From: an uncultured Clostridia bacterium | Lineage (GTDB): Bacteria > Bacillota > Clostridia > Christensenellales > UBA1242 | Direction of reading: 5' to 3' | NCBI GenBank assembly: GCA_947625515.1 | Contig: CANQOO010000001.1 | Location: 1-64,000 of the forward strand | Length of the DNA stretch: 64,000 bases | The notes under the pieces: generated by a model | Database searches by the model: none | What the model was told of the DNA's origin: nothing | Seen by the model: the letters and a program-made list of their open reading frames with translations, nothing else | Translations under genes and position numbers: made by a program | In this document: positions 18,297 to 26,286 of the stretch, in pieces | Position numbering within the stretch: position 1 is the stretch's first letter | How the letters are laid out: each line of letters starts with the position of its first letter

Positions 18297-19232
18297 ATGA
18301 AAATTGTTGCATACATTGTGCTTGGGATTGTGCTGTTGATATTCTTGGCACTTTTGTTTTATCTTCTTGTGGGCGGGCTGCTTTTTAAGTTGATTTTGTC
18401 CCGCAAAAATTTGTCAACGCGTGTGCTGCGAAAGGACACCGAAAAGCGAATCAAAGAAAACAAAATTGACCTTTGCTGGTGGGAAAAAGTCAAGTTTGAG
18501 CAAGTGCAAACAAAAAGTTTTGATGGGCTTAAACTTGCCGGATATTTTTTTGATGCAAAGTCCGACAAAACAGTTGTGATTGTGCATGGGTTTGGTGGCA
18601 GTCACCTTGAAATGCAGCCGTATTGCAAACTTTTTCATGACAAAAATTTCAATGTGCTTGCGGTGGACTGCCGTGCTCATGGGCAGAGTGAGGGCAACTG
18701 CGTTGGCTTTGGCTGGCTGGACCGATTGGATGTCCTGTCTTGGGTAAAATTCTTGAATGAAAAATTGCCGCAAAGCAAAATCGTGCTTTTTGGATTGTCC
18801 ATGGGTGCTGCTGCCGTCTGCATGGCGGCTGGCGAGAAAGACCTCCAAAATGTTGTTGCAGTGATTTCGGATTGTGCTTTCGACAATGCTGACCGCGAGA
18901 TTGAATATGTGATGAAGCAGCGAAAAATTCCAAGAGTTTTCAAATATCACCTGTTTTCATATGCCAGACGCTTGCACAACTTTGACATAATGCAGGCAGA
19001 CGTCATCAAAATGGTCAAGAAGACTTCCGTGCCAATGCTTTACATTCACGGTGCCAAGGACGATTTTGTGCCAGTGGAAAACATGAAAAATCTTTTTGCA
19101 GCAACGCCTCAAAATCTGCGAGAAAGTTTTATGGTGGAGGATGCCGGACACGCACTGTCATATTCGGTGGCGGGCGTCATGTATGAAAAAAAGATATCCG
19201 ACTTTCTAAAAAGTCGAACATCTTTAAAATAA
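18297..19232 (+). CDS. membrane-anchored alpha/beta hydrolase
   Basis: A 311-aa protein. An N-terminal transmembrane helix (residues ~3-30, VAYIVLGIVLLIFLALLFYL) is followed by an alpha/beta-hydrolase domain: VIVHGFGGSHLEM, the nucleophile elbow GLSMGAAAV, an aspartate in YIHGAKDDFVP, and the histidine of EDAGHALSY. It resembles the Bacillus YqkD-type family; the substrate is unknown. The ATG at 18297 is 6 bases after GGCAGG; a TTG two codons earlier is less likely. A terminator follows. Confidence 0.88.
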   Translation: MKIVAYIVLGIVLLIFLALLFYLLVGGLLFKLILSRKNLSTRVLRKDTEKRIKENKIDLCWWEKVKFEQVQTKSFDGLKLAGYFFDAKSDKTVVIVHGFGGSHLEMQPYCKLFHDKNFNVLAVDCRAHGQSEGNCVGFGWLDRLDVLSWVKFLNEKLPQSKIVLFGLSMGAAAVCMAAGEKDLQNVVAVISDCAFDNADREIEYVMKQRKIPRVFKYHLFSYARRLHNFDIMQADVIKMVKKTSVPMLYIHGAKDDFVPVENMKNLFAATPQNLRESFMVEDAGHALSYSVAGVMYEKKISDFLKSRTSLK

Positions 19233-19239
19233 TTTGCTC

Positions 19240-19270
19240 AAAATTCACTTCTTTTGAAGTGATTTTTATT
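19240..19270 (+). terminator. intrinsic terminator after the hydrolase gene
   Basis: TCACTTC and GAAGTGA pair around TTTT and are followed by a T-rich tract. The next 200 bases up to the minus-strand gene are AT-only and contain no gene. Confidence 0.75.
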
Positions 19271-19474
19271 TTTCTTTGTTAAATTTTTTTCCAATTTTTC
19301 TTCACTGTTGAAAAAATTTTATTATTATTTAACTTTTTTTGCAATTTTTCCTTCATTATTGAGGTGATTTATATGCTATGTAATTAATATATATATTTAT
19401 GTATTTTACTTAATTATTTTATTTAATTATTTTTGCATTTCTGCGGCGTTTTCTACACAATTTGACAAAAATTA

Positions 19475-20434
19475 TTATTGAACTTGAAATTTTGCAATGT
19501 GGAAACTGGCGTTTGACTCCAAACTTTCAATTGTTGGATATGCTTTGTTCTTAAATCGAGTGCGATAGATGCTCTGAACATTAAGCAGCAGTTCACCATT
19601 TGAGCCGCGTTTGCTGGCAATGGAGAACGCCGTCAGATATTGAGCACTGTAGTCAACATAATGGGCTGTATAGGTGTAGGCTTTGGTTGAACTTTTTTCT
19701 GGTGCATCCTTAAATTCTGCCAAATTAAATTCGTAATACACCTCGTCCGCAAGTGGAACAAAAAGGACGCGAAACTTACTGTAAGGCCGAAAGTCAAATT
19801 TTCCGATAATGGTGTCGGAATTGGCAGATTTCAAACCGCCTGTTTCCCCTTTGTTGAGCTCTGGGTCGGGGCTGTCTTTGTCATAGAGCGTAATCCACTC
19901 TGCGGACCCACCACCACTGCCAATTTTGCTTTCAAGGTCGGGGATTGTCACGTCCGTCACCTCGGTCAAGGTGGCTTGCAAAGAGTCAATGTTGGCTTGC
20001 AGAGTGTCTATTTGCGACTGAGTGTTGGATTGGGAGTCTTTAATTTCTGCAATTCCATCTTGAATTGAACTTTGCGTGGCACTGAGATTGTCAAGGCTGG
20101 TCTGCATGTCGTTCTTGGACTGTTGCAGTTGAGAAATGTCAGTTTGCAGTGTTGACATGTCGGAAGTCAATGCTGCAATGTCGGAGGATAGCTGCGACAA
20201 TTCTTGCTGAGAATTTTGTGTATCAGTTTTCAATGATTGGAAATCTGAACTTAAAATTTCCACAGATGACTGCACATTTTTCACAACATCTTGCATGCCT
20301 CCAATGCTTTGTGACACCGAATTTTGTAGGTCAGTTATCGTGTTGCCAAAGTTTGTAAGTTGAGGGGCAACGTCCTTCATAAAGTAATAGAACTCCTTAC
20401 GCAGTTCTTCCAAATCTGCATCTTCATTTTTCAT
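19475..20434 (-). CDS. long coiled-coil protein with a C-terminal beta-rich domain
   Basis: A 319-aa protein without signal peptide or membrane helix. Residues ~20-170 are a continuous S/Q/D/L heptad coiled coil (LQNSVSQ, LSSDIAALTSDMSTLQTDIS). A GSGGGSAEW hinge leads into a C-terminal domain starting WITLYDKDSPDPELNKGETGG and rich in aromatic beta strands. The arrangement resembles phage tail or host-interaction proteins, whose LYDKDS-type domain follows a coiled coil, but no other phage gene is nearby. AAGGAGA precedes the ATG. It is the last gene of the minus-strand accessory block; function unknown. Confidence 0.7.
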   Translation of the reverse strand: MKNEDADLEELRKEFYYFMKDVAPQLTNFGNTITDLQNSVSQSIGGMQDVVKNVQSSVEILSSDFQSLKTDTQNSQQELSQLSSDIAALTSDMSTLQTDISQLQQSKNDMQTSLDNLSATQSSIQDGIAEIKDSQSNTQSQIDTLQANIDSLQATLTEVTDVTIPDLESKIGSGGGSAEWITLYDKDSPDPELNKGETGGLKSANSDTIIGKFDFRPYSKFRVLFVPLADEVYYEFNLAEFKDAPEKSSTKAYTYTAHYVDYSAQYLTAFSIASKRGSNGELLLNVQSIYRTRFKNKAYPTIESLESNASFHIAKFQVQ

Positions 20435-20510
20435 ATTTTTTCTCCTTTGTGCGAAAAAATTTTAAATTGCTTAAAGAAAAAAGTCAATCTTTTATGTCAA
20501 AAAATAAAGC

Positions 20511-20537
20511 AAAAAAGCCGCTTTTTTGCGGTTTTTT
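20511..20537. terminator. hairpin with A/T flanks, possible bidirectional terminator
   Basis: GCCGC and GCGGT pair inside flanking A and T runs. It lies upstream of the coiled-coil gene and downstream of the 20715 gene, so on the minus strand it could end transcription of the latter, although 180 bases away. Confidence 0.5.
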
Positions 20538-20714
20538 TGAAAATTGTTTTTATTTAATTTGGAAATTTTAAGAACAAACTTTTTTATTTCATTCTGAAAT
20601 CTCATTTTTATGCTTTGTATTTTTGTGGAGAAATTTTATGCAATGCAGTTAGTTTCTTTATAACATTTTTTACTTTGAATTCCTAATTGTTTTGCGTATG
20701 TTTGTTGCAAAAAC

Positions 20715-21470
20715 TTAGTTGTTTTTGGTGAGATTGTATTGCCCCGGTTTTTGCTTTTTAAGTTTCACATGTTTGTTCTTCATAAAGAGCCAAGCAAAAA
20801 TGATGGACACCACTGCAATAATCAGCACTGCACAAGTAATCAGCAGCGGGTTGATGCCGTTTGGGCTGACGTCATCCGTCTTTAAGAAGCCATATGACAC
20901 ACTGCCGTCCAAAACATATGAAATTGCGATGAAGTCTTTTTTTGCGTCAAAGCCTTCATACAAAAAAATTTCCTGCCCGTGGATGAGGGTGATGTCACTC
21001 TCCACAAACGCTCCGTTTTGCTGCAAAAAAACCTTGCATTCCTTGTTGGTTTTAGCGTTGAAGTTTGGCATGGCGACAATTTCTGGACGTTGCAGTGTCA
21101 GAAGACTGCAAAGGACAAATCCGAACTGAGTCGTATCACTTTCCACATTGTTTTCTTGCAAGCTTATTTTGTAGAAATTATATCCTTCCCAATTTTCTTG
21201 AATGGGATTTTCGCCGTCAAGCAGCACAAAAATTTTGTCTTTGTGGACTTTTGTTGCAAGTTTATCGGACGCAAAATTTGCTTCTGCGAAAACAACTGCC
21301 GAGTTTGCCGAAACGATGTATGTCGCACTTTGCGGTGCTTGCTCGGACTCTTCTGTGGCACTCACTATGGCAGCCTCTTGCCACGCAAGCGTCTTCTGTG
21401 AACCATCAAAAAAACACGGTAAAGCCAAAAAAACGCAAAAAATAAGCAAAAATGTCGCAATTTTTTTCAT
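20715..21470 (-). CDS. secreted, C-terminally membrane-anchored protein with SH3-like repeats
   Basis: A 251-aa protein. Signal peptide MKKIATFLLIFCVFLALPCFF; an extracellular region with two segments like bacterial SH3 domains (ATYIVSANSAVVFAEANFASD and EIVAMPNFNAKTNKECKVF); a transmembrane helix at ~211-233 (LLITCAVLIIAVVSIIFAWLF); and a basic cytoplasmic tail. Likely a cell-wall-facing anchor or sensor; no family name can be given. A -10 TAAAAT (21480-21485) ends 9 bases before the ATG and there is no clear ribosome binding site. Confidence 0.7.
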   Translation of the reverse strand: MKKIATFLLIFCVFLALPCFFDGSQKTLAWQEAAIVSATEESEQAPQSATYIVSANSAVVFAEANFASDKLATKVHKDKIFVLLDGENPIQENWEGYNFYKISLQENNVESDTTQFGFVLCSLLTLQRPEIVAMPNFNAKTNKECKVFLQQNGAFVESDITLIHGQEIFLYEGFDAKKDFIAISYVLDGSVSYGFLKTDDVSPNGINPLLITCAVLIIAVVSIIFAWLFMKNKHVKLKKQKPGQYNLTKNN

Positions 21471-21546
21471 CTTATTTGCATTTTAGCACATTTGATGCAA
21501 AATTGAAAATGTTTGTGCGTTATTGCATATGCTTTGTAAGCAATTA

Positions 21547-21574
21547 AAAAAGCATGCTGAGTTTGGCATGCTTT
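21547..21574 (-). terminator. intrinsic terminator of the lipoprotein gene
   Basis: AAAGCATGC and GCATGCTTT pair around TGAGTTTG. Read on the minus strand it follows the lipoprotein stop and ends in a T-run. The sequence is identical, loop included, to the terminator at 22781-22810. Confidence 0.85.
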
Positions 21575-21598
21575 GTGTATTTTTGATTTTGTTGATTT

Positions 21599-22498
21599 TT
21601 ACTGATTTTTGGATTGGAGATATTCTTGCAAAAGTTGCATAAAATTAGAATCAGTCAACGTCCATGTTTTAACCTCTTGGGCATTTGGTGCATTAAGGTC
21701 TTTAATGTTTTGAAGCAGGCTGTTTGTCACATCCAGTGTTTCGGAGACAGTCAAAGTTTGCACGCCGGCCAGTGGCTCCATATTTGTGTCTGTTATTGTG
21801 CCAGACTTGCTTGCAAGAATCTTTTTGCCGGTTGTGATATTGTAATATTGCTTTTCAGCGGCGGTAATTCTGCTGATATCACTGAGGTTGTATGCCATAT
21901 CTGCACCGCTCAGGATGGCAGTATTAATCTCAAGTTCGTATGGCGTGTGGTCTTCCACTCTGATAACGGTTGAGTTGACCATAACACTGCCAGAATTGCC
22001 CGAAGAGGCAACCGCGTAAATATGCTGATAGTTTACGTCATATCCGCTGCTGGTTTTGGTTACTGCAAAAGCGGCGGTGGTAATGTCGCTGTCTGCCAAG
22101 CCTTGATAGTTATACATTTGGAATTTTGCAGTTTGTCCCGAAATGGAATAAATCAATACGCTTGAATTTGAGCCCGAAGTTGTATCGGTTATTTTATATT
22201 TAACATTTTGACTCAGTCCTATGTCAGAATCAAATGCAAATTTTGCCAGCATAAGCGACTGCGACAGCATAGTGATTGCACCAGTTCCGTTAAGGTCAAT
22301 TTGGGAATCGATATATATTGCAAAAGGCTCTACAAGGTTTTGGGCCTCTGCTTCCATAATTCCTAAGTCAACGCAAGCATCGTTGACAAGCACTTTCGCC
22401 TCGGCATCCGTCAGGGCGGAGCCTCCACACCCAGCAGTTGTCAACATCAAACAGGCTGCCATCGCTGCAATTCCGGCGGCTTTCCAAATTTTTTTCAT
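21599..22498 (-). CDS. lipoprotein of unknown function with a poly-C promoter
   Basis: A 299-aa protein with a lipoprotein signal peptide ending in LTTAGC (cysteine ~24), so it is anchored outside the membrane. The mature part starts with LTDAEAKVLVNDACVDLGI and has no recognised enzymatic motif. The protein at 36148-37101 is a paralog: it shares the LT...LVN..C.DLGI segment and nearly the same promoter. GGAGG precedes the ATG. The promoter spacer holds nine C residues, suggesting on/off switching (see the promoter feature). Confidence 0.8.
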   Translation of the reverse strand: MKKIWKAAGIAAMAACLMLTTAGCGGSALTDAEAKVLVNDACVDLGIMEAEAQNLVEPFAIYIDSQIDLNGTGAITMLSQSLMLAKFAFDSDIGLSQNVKYKITDTTSGSNSSVLIYSISGQTAKFQMYNYQGLADSDITTAAFAVTKTSSGYDVNYQHIYAVASSGNSGSVMVNSTVIRVEDHTPYELEINTAILSGADMAYNLSDISRITAAEKQYYNITTGKKILASKSGTITDTNMEPLAGVQTLTVSETLDVTNSLLQNIKDLNAPNAQEVKTWTLTDSNFMQLLQEYLQSKNQ

Positions 22499-22520
22499 AA
22501 ATCACCTCCATATTGTCCAC

Positions 22521-22552
22521 ATTATAGCATTTCGGGGGGGGGCAATTGTCAA
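22521..22552 (-). promoter_or_regulatory. promoter with C9 tract in the spacer, candidate phase-variable
   Basis: On the minus strand a perfect -35 TTGACA (22547-22552) and -10 TATAAT (22521-22526) are separated by 20 nt containing nine consecutive C. The optimal spacing is 17, so the sequenced state should be weak. Loss of 2-4 C would restore good spacing. Confidence 0.75.
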
Positions 22553-22780
22553 GTGATTTTCAAAAATTTTTTATTTTTTTTAAAAAAATTTTTAAATTAA
22601 ATTGTTTTAAATTAGATTGTTTTAAAGGAGAATTTTGTAAATGAATTAGTGCAAATATAAACTCTTTTTAAGAATATACTGCTTTAAAGAAATAAAGATT
22701 TAAAAAAAATGTTTTGAAAAAATTTTAATGATTTATAATTAAAAAGGCTAAATTTTGTTTTAAAAATGATTTTTGCAATA

Positions 22781-22810
22781 AAAAAAGCATGCTGAGTTTG
22801 GCATGCTTTT
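22781..22810 (-). terminator. intrinsic terminator of the 266-aa unknown gene
   Basis: Same AAAGCATGC/GCATGCTTT stem and TGAGTTTG loop as at 21547-21574. It lies 15 bases beyond the stop of the 22825 gene, with six A on the plus strand giving a T-run in the transcript. The stretch 22553-22780 is AT-rich and shows no gene. Confidence 0.85.
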
Positions 22811-22824
22811 GAGGTTTTATGCTT

Positions 22825-23625
22825 TTAAAATTTTAATACATTGTGCGAGATGTATTTTCCGGTTTGGTCGCGAGAAGACATTGTGTTTTCGTAGTGTGCC
22901 GCAAAATTGAGGCCAATTTGTCCGCAAAAAACCTCCACAGTTGACAGTGTTTTGGCTGTGACATAATCGCTCAGACCGTGACTTTCTTTGGCAAGCTCTT
23001 CGGCGGCTTTGACCATTTTGTCTCTGTCGCTTGGGCCTTGTCTATGCAAAATTTCCATCACATCGCACGCGTTCTTAATGGACATGCAGCAATCCCTTTC
23101 GTCAGCCGCTGACAGCAACACACGTTTTTCCCATTCTTGCTGATTCTCTTCTTTAATAAGCCCTTTGCCCTTTGCGATATATTCGCGAACGTTATTATCC
23201 CATGGCAGACGCTGCCCGTTGCCTGGCAAGGTGGCAAGAAGCTCGCCTATGCTGCTCTGGGCGGCATCATAATTCGCGTTTCTGTCCGCAAGGTCTTCAA
23301 GCCACGCTTCAATGTTTCGCGGCAGTTCTCCTGGCATTACACTTCTAAAAAATTCCACGCCTTTTGGGCTGAATTTGGTGACAAACATCAAAACGGAGCT
23401 ATATCGGTTCAAAGTGTCATCTCTCATGCCGTTCAGTTTCGCTTTTGCACAGTCAAAGTCACCATTTTGCAACAACTCCATAACATCAATTGTGTCCTGA
23501 ATATTCTGCAAATTTGCTTTGCTATCCGCTGATTGATATACAAGATGTATCCAATCCGAGCGAAGGGATGTGAGTTTTCCTCCACGTAAACATAATTCCA
23601 ATGGCTCAACATTCTTGTCTTTCAT
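22825..23625 (-). CDS. protein of unknown function, 266 aa
   Basis: Not recognised. A soluble, mostly helical, acidic protein without signal peptide, starting MKDKNVEPLELCLRGGKL. The ATG at 23625 follows GGAGG at 8 bases; a longer frame upstream would run through the promoter and is rejected. Promoter: TTGACA (23677-23682), 17 nt, TATACT. It is single-gene transcribed within the minus-strand accessory block, with its own terminator. Nothing links it to a pathway. Confidence 0.65.
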   Translation of the reverse strand: MKDKNVEPLELCLRGGKLTSLRSDWIHLVYQSADSKANLQNIQDTIDVMELLQNGDFDCAKAKLNGMRDDTLNRYSSVLMFVTKFSPKGVEFFRSVMPGELPRNIEAWLEDLADRNANYDAAQSSIGELLATLPGNGQRLPWDNNVREYIAKGKGLIKEENQQEWEKRVLLSAADERDCCMSIKNACDVMEILHRQGPSDRDKMVKAAEELAKESHGLSDYVTAKTLSTVEVFCGQIGLNFAAHYENTMSSRDQTGKYISHNVLKF

Positions 23626-23653
23626 ACAAACCTCCAAAAATAATTTCGTAAAA

Positions 23654-23682
23654 AGTATATCATGAATTTTGCTGCTTGTCAA
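23654..23682 (-). promoter_or_regulatory. sigma-A-type promoter of the 266-aa unknown gene
   Basis: Minus-strand TTGACA (23677-23682), 17-nt spacer, TATACT (23654-23659), 28 bases before the ATG. Near-consensus. It decides the start at 23625. Confidence 0.8.
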
Positions 23683-23802
23683 GGGGCAGTTTAGAGAAAA
23701 TCCACAAAAAAATAAATGAGAAAATCAAGGTTTAAAACTTTTTTTGGAACGCGGATTTGTGTTCTTGTTTTTTTTTAATTTAATTGAAAAACAAAAAATA
23801 AT

Positions 23803-23843
23803 AAAAAAACATATCGGCATCCCGGCGATGGCGGGGCGATATG
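23803..23843 (-). terminator. terminator of the first 28-residue-repeat gene
   Basis: CATATCG (23810-23816) and CGATATG (23837-23843) enclose a GC-rich inner stem (CCCGGC, GCGGGG). In the minus-strand transcript the stem is followed by seven T. It lies 37 bases after the stop. Confidence 0.85.
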
Positions 23844-23879
23844 CTTCTTAATTTTCAAATTCTTAATTTTCAAATATTC

Positions 23880-24743
23880 TTATTGGTTTGGTCTTTTGAT
23901 TTCTTTAATGAGAGATTCTAATTTTTGTCCAACTTTATCTTGCTTTTTTTTGGCAGGGCCTTTGACAACTTTTATGTGTGCTTTAACATCGGCACCATTG
24001 ACAAATTGGGCAAACTTATAATTCCAATCCGGGTCTTTGCTTTCAATAATCACTCGTCCATGAGCCTTAACATCGGCACCTTTGACCTTTTTTGCAAACC
24101 TATAATTCCATTCCAGGTCTTTGCTGTCAATAATCACTCGTCCATGAACTCTGACATCTGCACCTTTGACATGTCGAGCAAATCTATAATTCCATTCCAA
24201 GTCTTTGCTGTCAACAATCACTTGAGCATGTGCTTTGACATCTGCACCTTTAACATGTTGAGGAAATCTAAGGTTGTATTCTAGATTTTTGCTGTCAATA
24301 ATCACCTGACCATGTGCTCTGACATCTGCACCCTTGACATCTTCAGCAAACGCACAATTATACCATAGGTCTTTGCTGTCGATAACGACTTTCCCATGTG
24401 TCTTAACATCGGCACCCTTTACATCTCGAGCAAATAGATAATTCCATTCTGGAATTTTGCTGTTAATAATCACTTGTCCGTGGGCTTTGATATCTGCACC
24501 TTTGACATTTCGAGCAAATTTATAATTCCATTCCGGGTCTTTGCTTTCGATAACAACTCGTCCAAGTGCTTTGACATCTGCACCTTTGACAAATTTTGCA
24601 AATTGATAGCAAAGTTCTGGATCTTTAAGTCCAAGAATAATTTTCTCTGCCTCTTTGACATTTTCGTTGTTTGGATTTTTTTGTGCAATTTTTGCAGCTA
24701 AATCCACAAGTCTTTCATAGTTTTCAAATTCTTCTCTTGTCAT
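23880..24743 (-). CDS. solenoid protein with eight 28-residue repeats
   Basis: A 287-aa protein. After a helical cap (MTREEFENYERLVDLAAKIA) come eight tandem 28-residue units from about residue 38 to 260, with consensus SKDPEWNYKFARxVKGADVKAHGQVIID, here broken as SKDPEWNYKFAR / VKGADVKAHGQVIID. It ends in a lysine-rich tail. Such alpha-solenoids usually mediate protein binding; no catalytic residue is seen. The start at 24743 has GGAGAG and aligns exactly with the paralog at 26077. It has its own promoter and terminator. Function unknown; similar repeats occur in gut Clostridia and phage proteins as far as I recall. Confidence 0.8.
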   Translation of the reverse strand: MTREEFENYERLVDLAAKIAQKNPNNENVKEAEKIILGLKDPELCYQFAKFVKGADVKALGRVVIESKDPEWNYKFARNVKGADIKAHGQVIINSKIPEWNYLFARDVKGADVKTHGKVVIDSKDLWYNCAFAEDVKGADVRAHGQVIIDSKNLEYNLRFPQHVKGADVKAHAQVIVDSKDLEWNYRFARHVKGADVRVHGRVIIDSKDLEWNYRFAKKVKGADVKAHGRVIIESKDPDWNYKFAQFVNGADVKAHIKVVKGPAKKKQDKVGQKLESLIKEIKRPNQ

Positions 24744-24767
24744 ATTTCTCTCCATAAGTCCAATGGC

Positions 24768-24795
24768 ATTATAACACGAAAAATGAATTTGTCAA
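24768..24795 (-). promoter_or_regulatory. promoter of the first 28-residue-repeat gene
   Basis: Minus-strand TTGACA (24790-24795), 16-nt spacer, TATAAT (24768-24773). The spacer starts AATTC and has a T5 run, as in the promoter of the paralogous gene at 26104-26132, so the promoters were duplicated with the genes. Confidence 0.8.
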
Positions 24796-24879
24796 GACCC
24801 AAATTTCAAAATTTTTTAATTTTTGTCAAAAAAACATGGAAGAAGAAAAATCCTGAATAAAAGAGAATGAGATAAACAA

Positions 24880-24906
24880 AATAAGCATATCAGAGATATG
24901 CTTATT
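24880..24906 (-). terminator. terminator overlapping the stop of the 41-aa gene
   Basis: A perfect 12-bp stem AATAAGCATATC/GATATGCTTATT with an AGA loop. The stop codon of the small gene (24902-24904) lies inside the stem. The T-run on the minus strand is imperfect. Confidence 0.75.
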
Positions 24907-25027
24907 TTGACCTTTCGTCATCATGTGATTTTTGTTTGCCGCTTTTAAGTGCTGCTTTTTCTGCTGCTTTACGATTGGCATTTTTAACATCTGTTGCAAA
25001 TTCATAGCGGCTTTTTTCGTCTTTCAT
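24902..25027 (-). CDS. small basic protein, 41 aa, unknown function
   Basis: Reads MKDEKSRYEFATDVKNANRK and continues AAEKAALKSGKQ to the stop: charged, helical, with no membrane segment. It has a strong ribosome binding site (AGGGAGG, 6 bases before the ATG), its own TTGACA promoter just upstream (TGTCAA at 25070-25075 on the plus strand) and a terminator, so it is a real gene. It sits between the two repeat-protein paralogs and could be their partner, but that is only positional. Confidence 0.7.
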   Translation of the reverse strand: MKDEKSRYEFATDVKNANRKAAEKAALKSGKQKSHDDERSK

Positions 25028-25117
25028 AATTAACCTCCCTATTGTATTTAATCATATTTTAAAGCGTTTTGTCAAGTTTATATTAATCAAATTTTTTAAT
25101 TTTATACATTTTTTATA

Positions 25118-26077
25118 TCACTTCTCATGTTGTCTTTGTTCTTTGAATTCTTTAATGATAGATTTTATGCTATCTCTAAATTCAAAATATTGCTTTGGCA
25201 TTATTCCGCCGCAGGCAATGTATTTGTGCGATTCTTTATGTGAGTCATTAACATCTTGAGCAAACTTAGAGTTCCAGTAACTGTCTGCACTGTCAAGAAC
25301 AGCCAGACCATGTGCTTCGACATCAGCACCATTAAGAAGTGCAAATTTATAATTCCATTCTGGATTTTTGCTGTCAATAACCACTTGTCCATGAGCTTTG
25401 ACATCTGCATCTTCAAAATCGCGAGCAAATTTATAATTCCATTCAGGATCTTTGCTTTCAATAATCACTTGCCCATGGGCTTTAATATCCGCTCCGTGAA
25501 ATTTAAAAGTGCGAGCAAACCAATAATTCCATTCAGGATCTCTGTTGTCAATGATCACCTGACCATGTGCTTTGACATCCGCACCTTTAATACGTGCAAA
25601 CTCAATATTCCATTTTGGGTCTTTGCTGTCTATAAACACCTGCCCGTGTGCTTTGACATCAGCACCATTGAAATCTCGAGCAAACATAAAATTCCATTGA
25701 AGGTCTTTGCTGTCAATAATCGCTTGTCCATGAGCTTTGACATCGGCGACTTTAATATCTTTTGCAAATCTATAATTCCATTCAGGGGCTTTGCTGTCGA
25801 TAATCACTTGACCATGGGCTTTGATATCGGCGTCTTTGAAATCTCGAGCAAACCAATAATTCCATTCGGGATCTTTGCTTTCAATAATCACTTGTCCATG
25901 AGCTTTGACATTCGCACCTTCGACAAATTGTGCAAATTGATAGCAAAGATGTGGATCTTTAAGCTCAAGAATAAATTTTTCAGCCACTTTGATAATTTCA
26001 TCGTGTGGATCCTTTTGTGAAATTCTTGCAGCCAAATCCACAAGTTTTTTATATTTTGCAAATTCTTCGCTTGTCAT
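25118..26077 (-). CDS. solenoid protein with nine ~28-residue repeats, paralog of the 23880 gene
   Basis: A 319-aa protein. The cap MTSEEFAKYKKLVDLAARIS is clearly homologous to that of the neighbouring paralog. Nine units follow, mostly 28 residues, with 27- and 30-residue variants (ARIKGADVKAHG, ARTFKFHGADIKAHG), showing that repeat length drifts. The last unit is degenerate and is followed by a unique C-terminus (CGGIMPKQYFEFRDSIKSII). GGAGACAAGTT precedes the ATG. Likely a protein-interaction scaffold arising by tandem duplication; no function can be given. Confidence 0.8.
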   Translation of the reverse strand: MTSEEFAKYKKLVDLAARISQKDPHDEIIKVAEKFILELKDPHLCYQFAQFVEGANVKAHGQVIIESKDPEWNYWFARDFKDADIKAHGQVIIDSKAPEWNYRFAKDIKVADVKAHGQAIIDSKDLQWNFMFARDFNGADVKAHGQVFIDSKDPKWNIEFARIKGADVKAHGQVIIDNRDPEWNYWFARTFKFHGADIKAHGQVIIESKDPEWNYKFARDFEDADVKAHGQVVIDSKNPEWNYKFALLNGADVEAHGLAVLDSADSYWNSKFAQDVNDSHKESHKYIACGGIMPKQYFEFRDSIKSIIKEFKEQRQHEK

Positions 26078-26103
26078 AACTTGTCTCCATGATTTTCAAA
26101 CAA

Positions 26104-26132
26104 ATTATAGCATGGAAAAAGGAATTTGTCAA
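26104..26132 (-). promoter_or_regulatory. promoter of the second repeat gene
   Basis: Minus-strand TTGACA (26127-26132), 17-nt spacer, TATAAT (26104-26109). Perfect consensus in both boxes. Confidence 0.82.
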
Positions 26133-26286
26133 GACACGTGTTTAAAAAATTTTGAAAGAATGCAAGTGAGTTTCTGTATTATTAAATTTTCGCTTTTTTT
26201 CAAGTTTTTTGATTAAAATTTAAGTTTTTCACTTGTCAAAACTCCGCTTTTGTTCTTAATTTTGTGCAATTTTCATAAAATGTAAT

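Noticed and set aside
19475..20434. Prophage remnant
   Set aside because: The coiled-coil protein resembles tail proteins, but no integrase, capsid, terminase or att-like repeat was found nearby, so I leave it as an accessory gene.
23880..26077. Regular ~84-nt repeats that could suggest a CRISPR array
   Set aside because: The repeats are diverged, contiguous without spacers, and translate into 28-residue protein repeats; no cas genes nearby.
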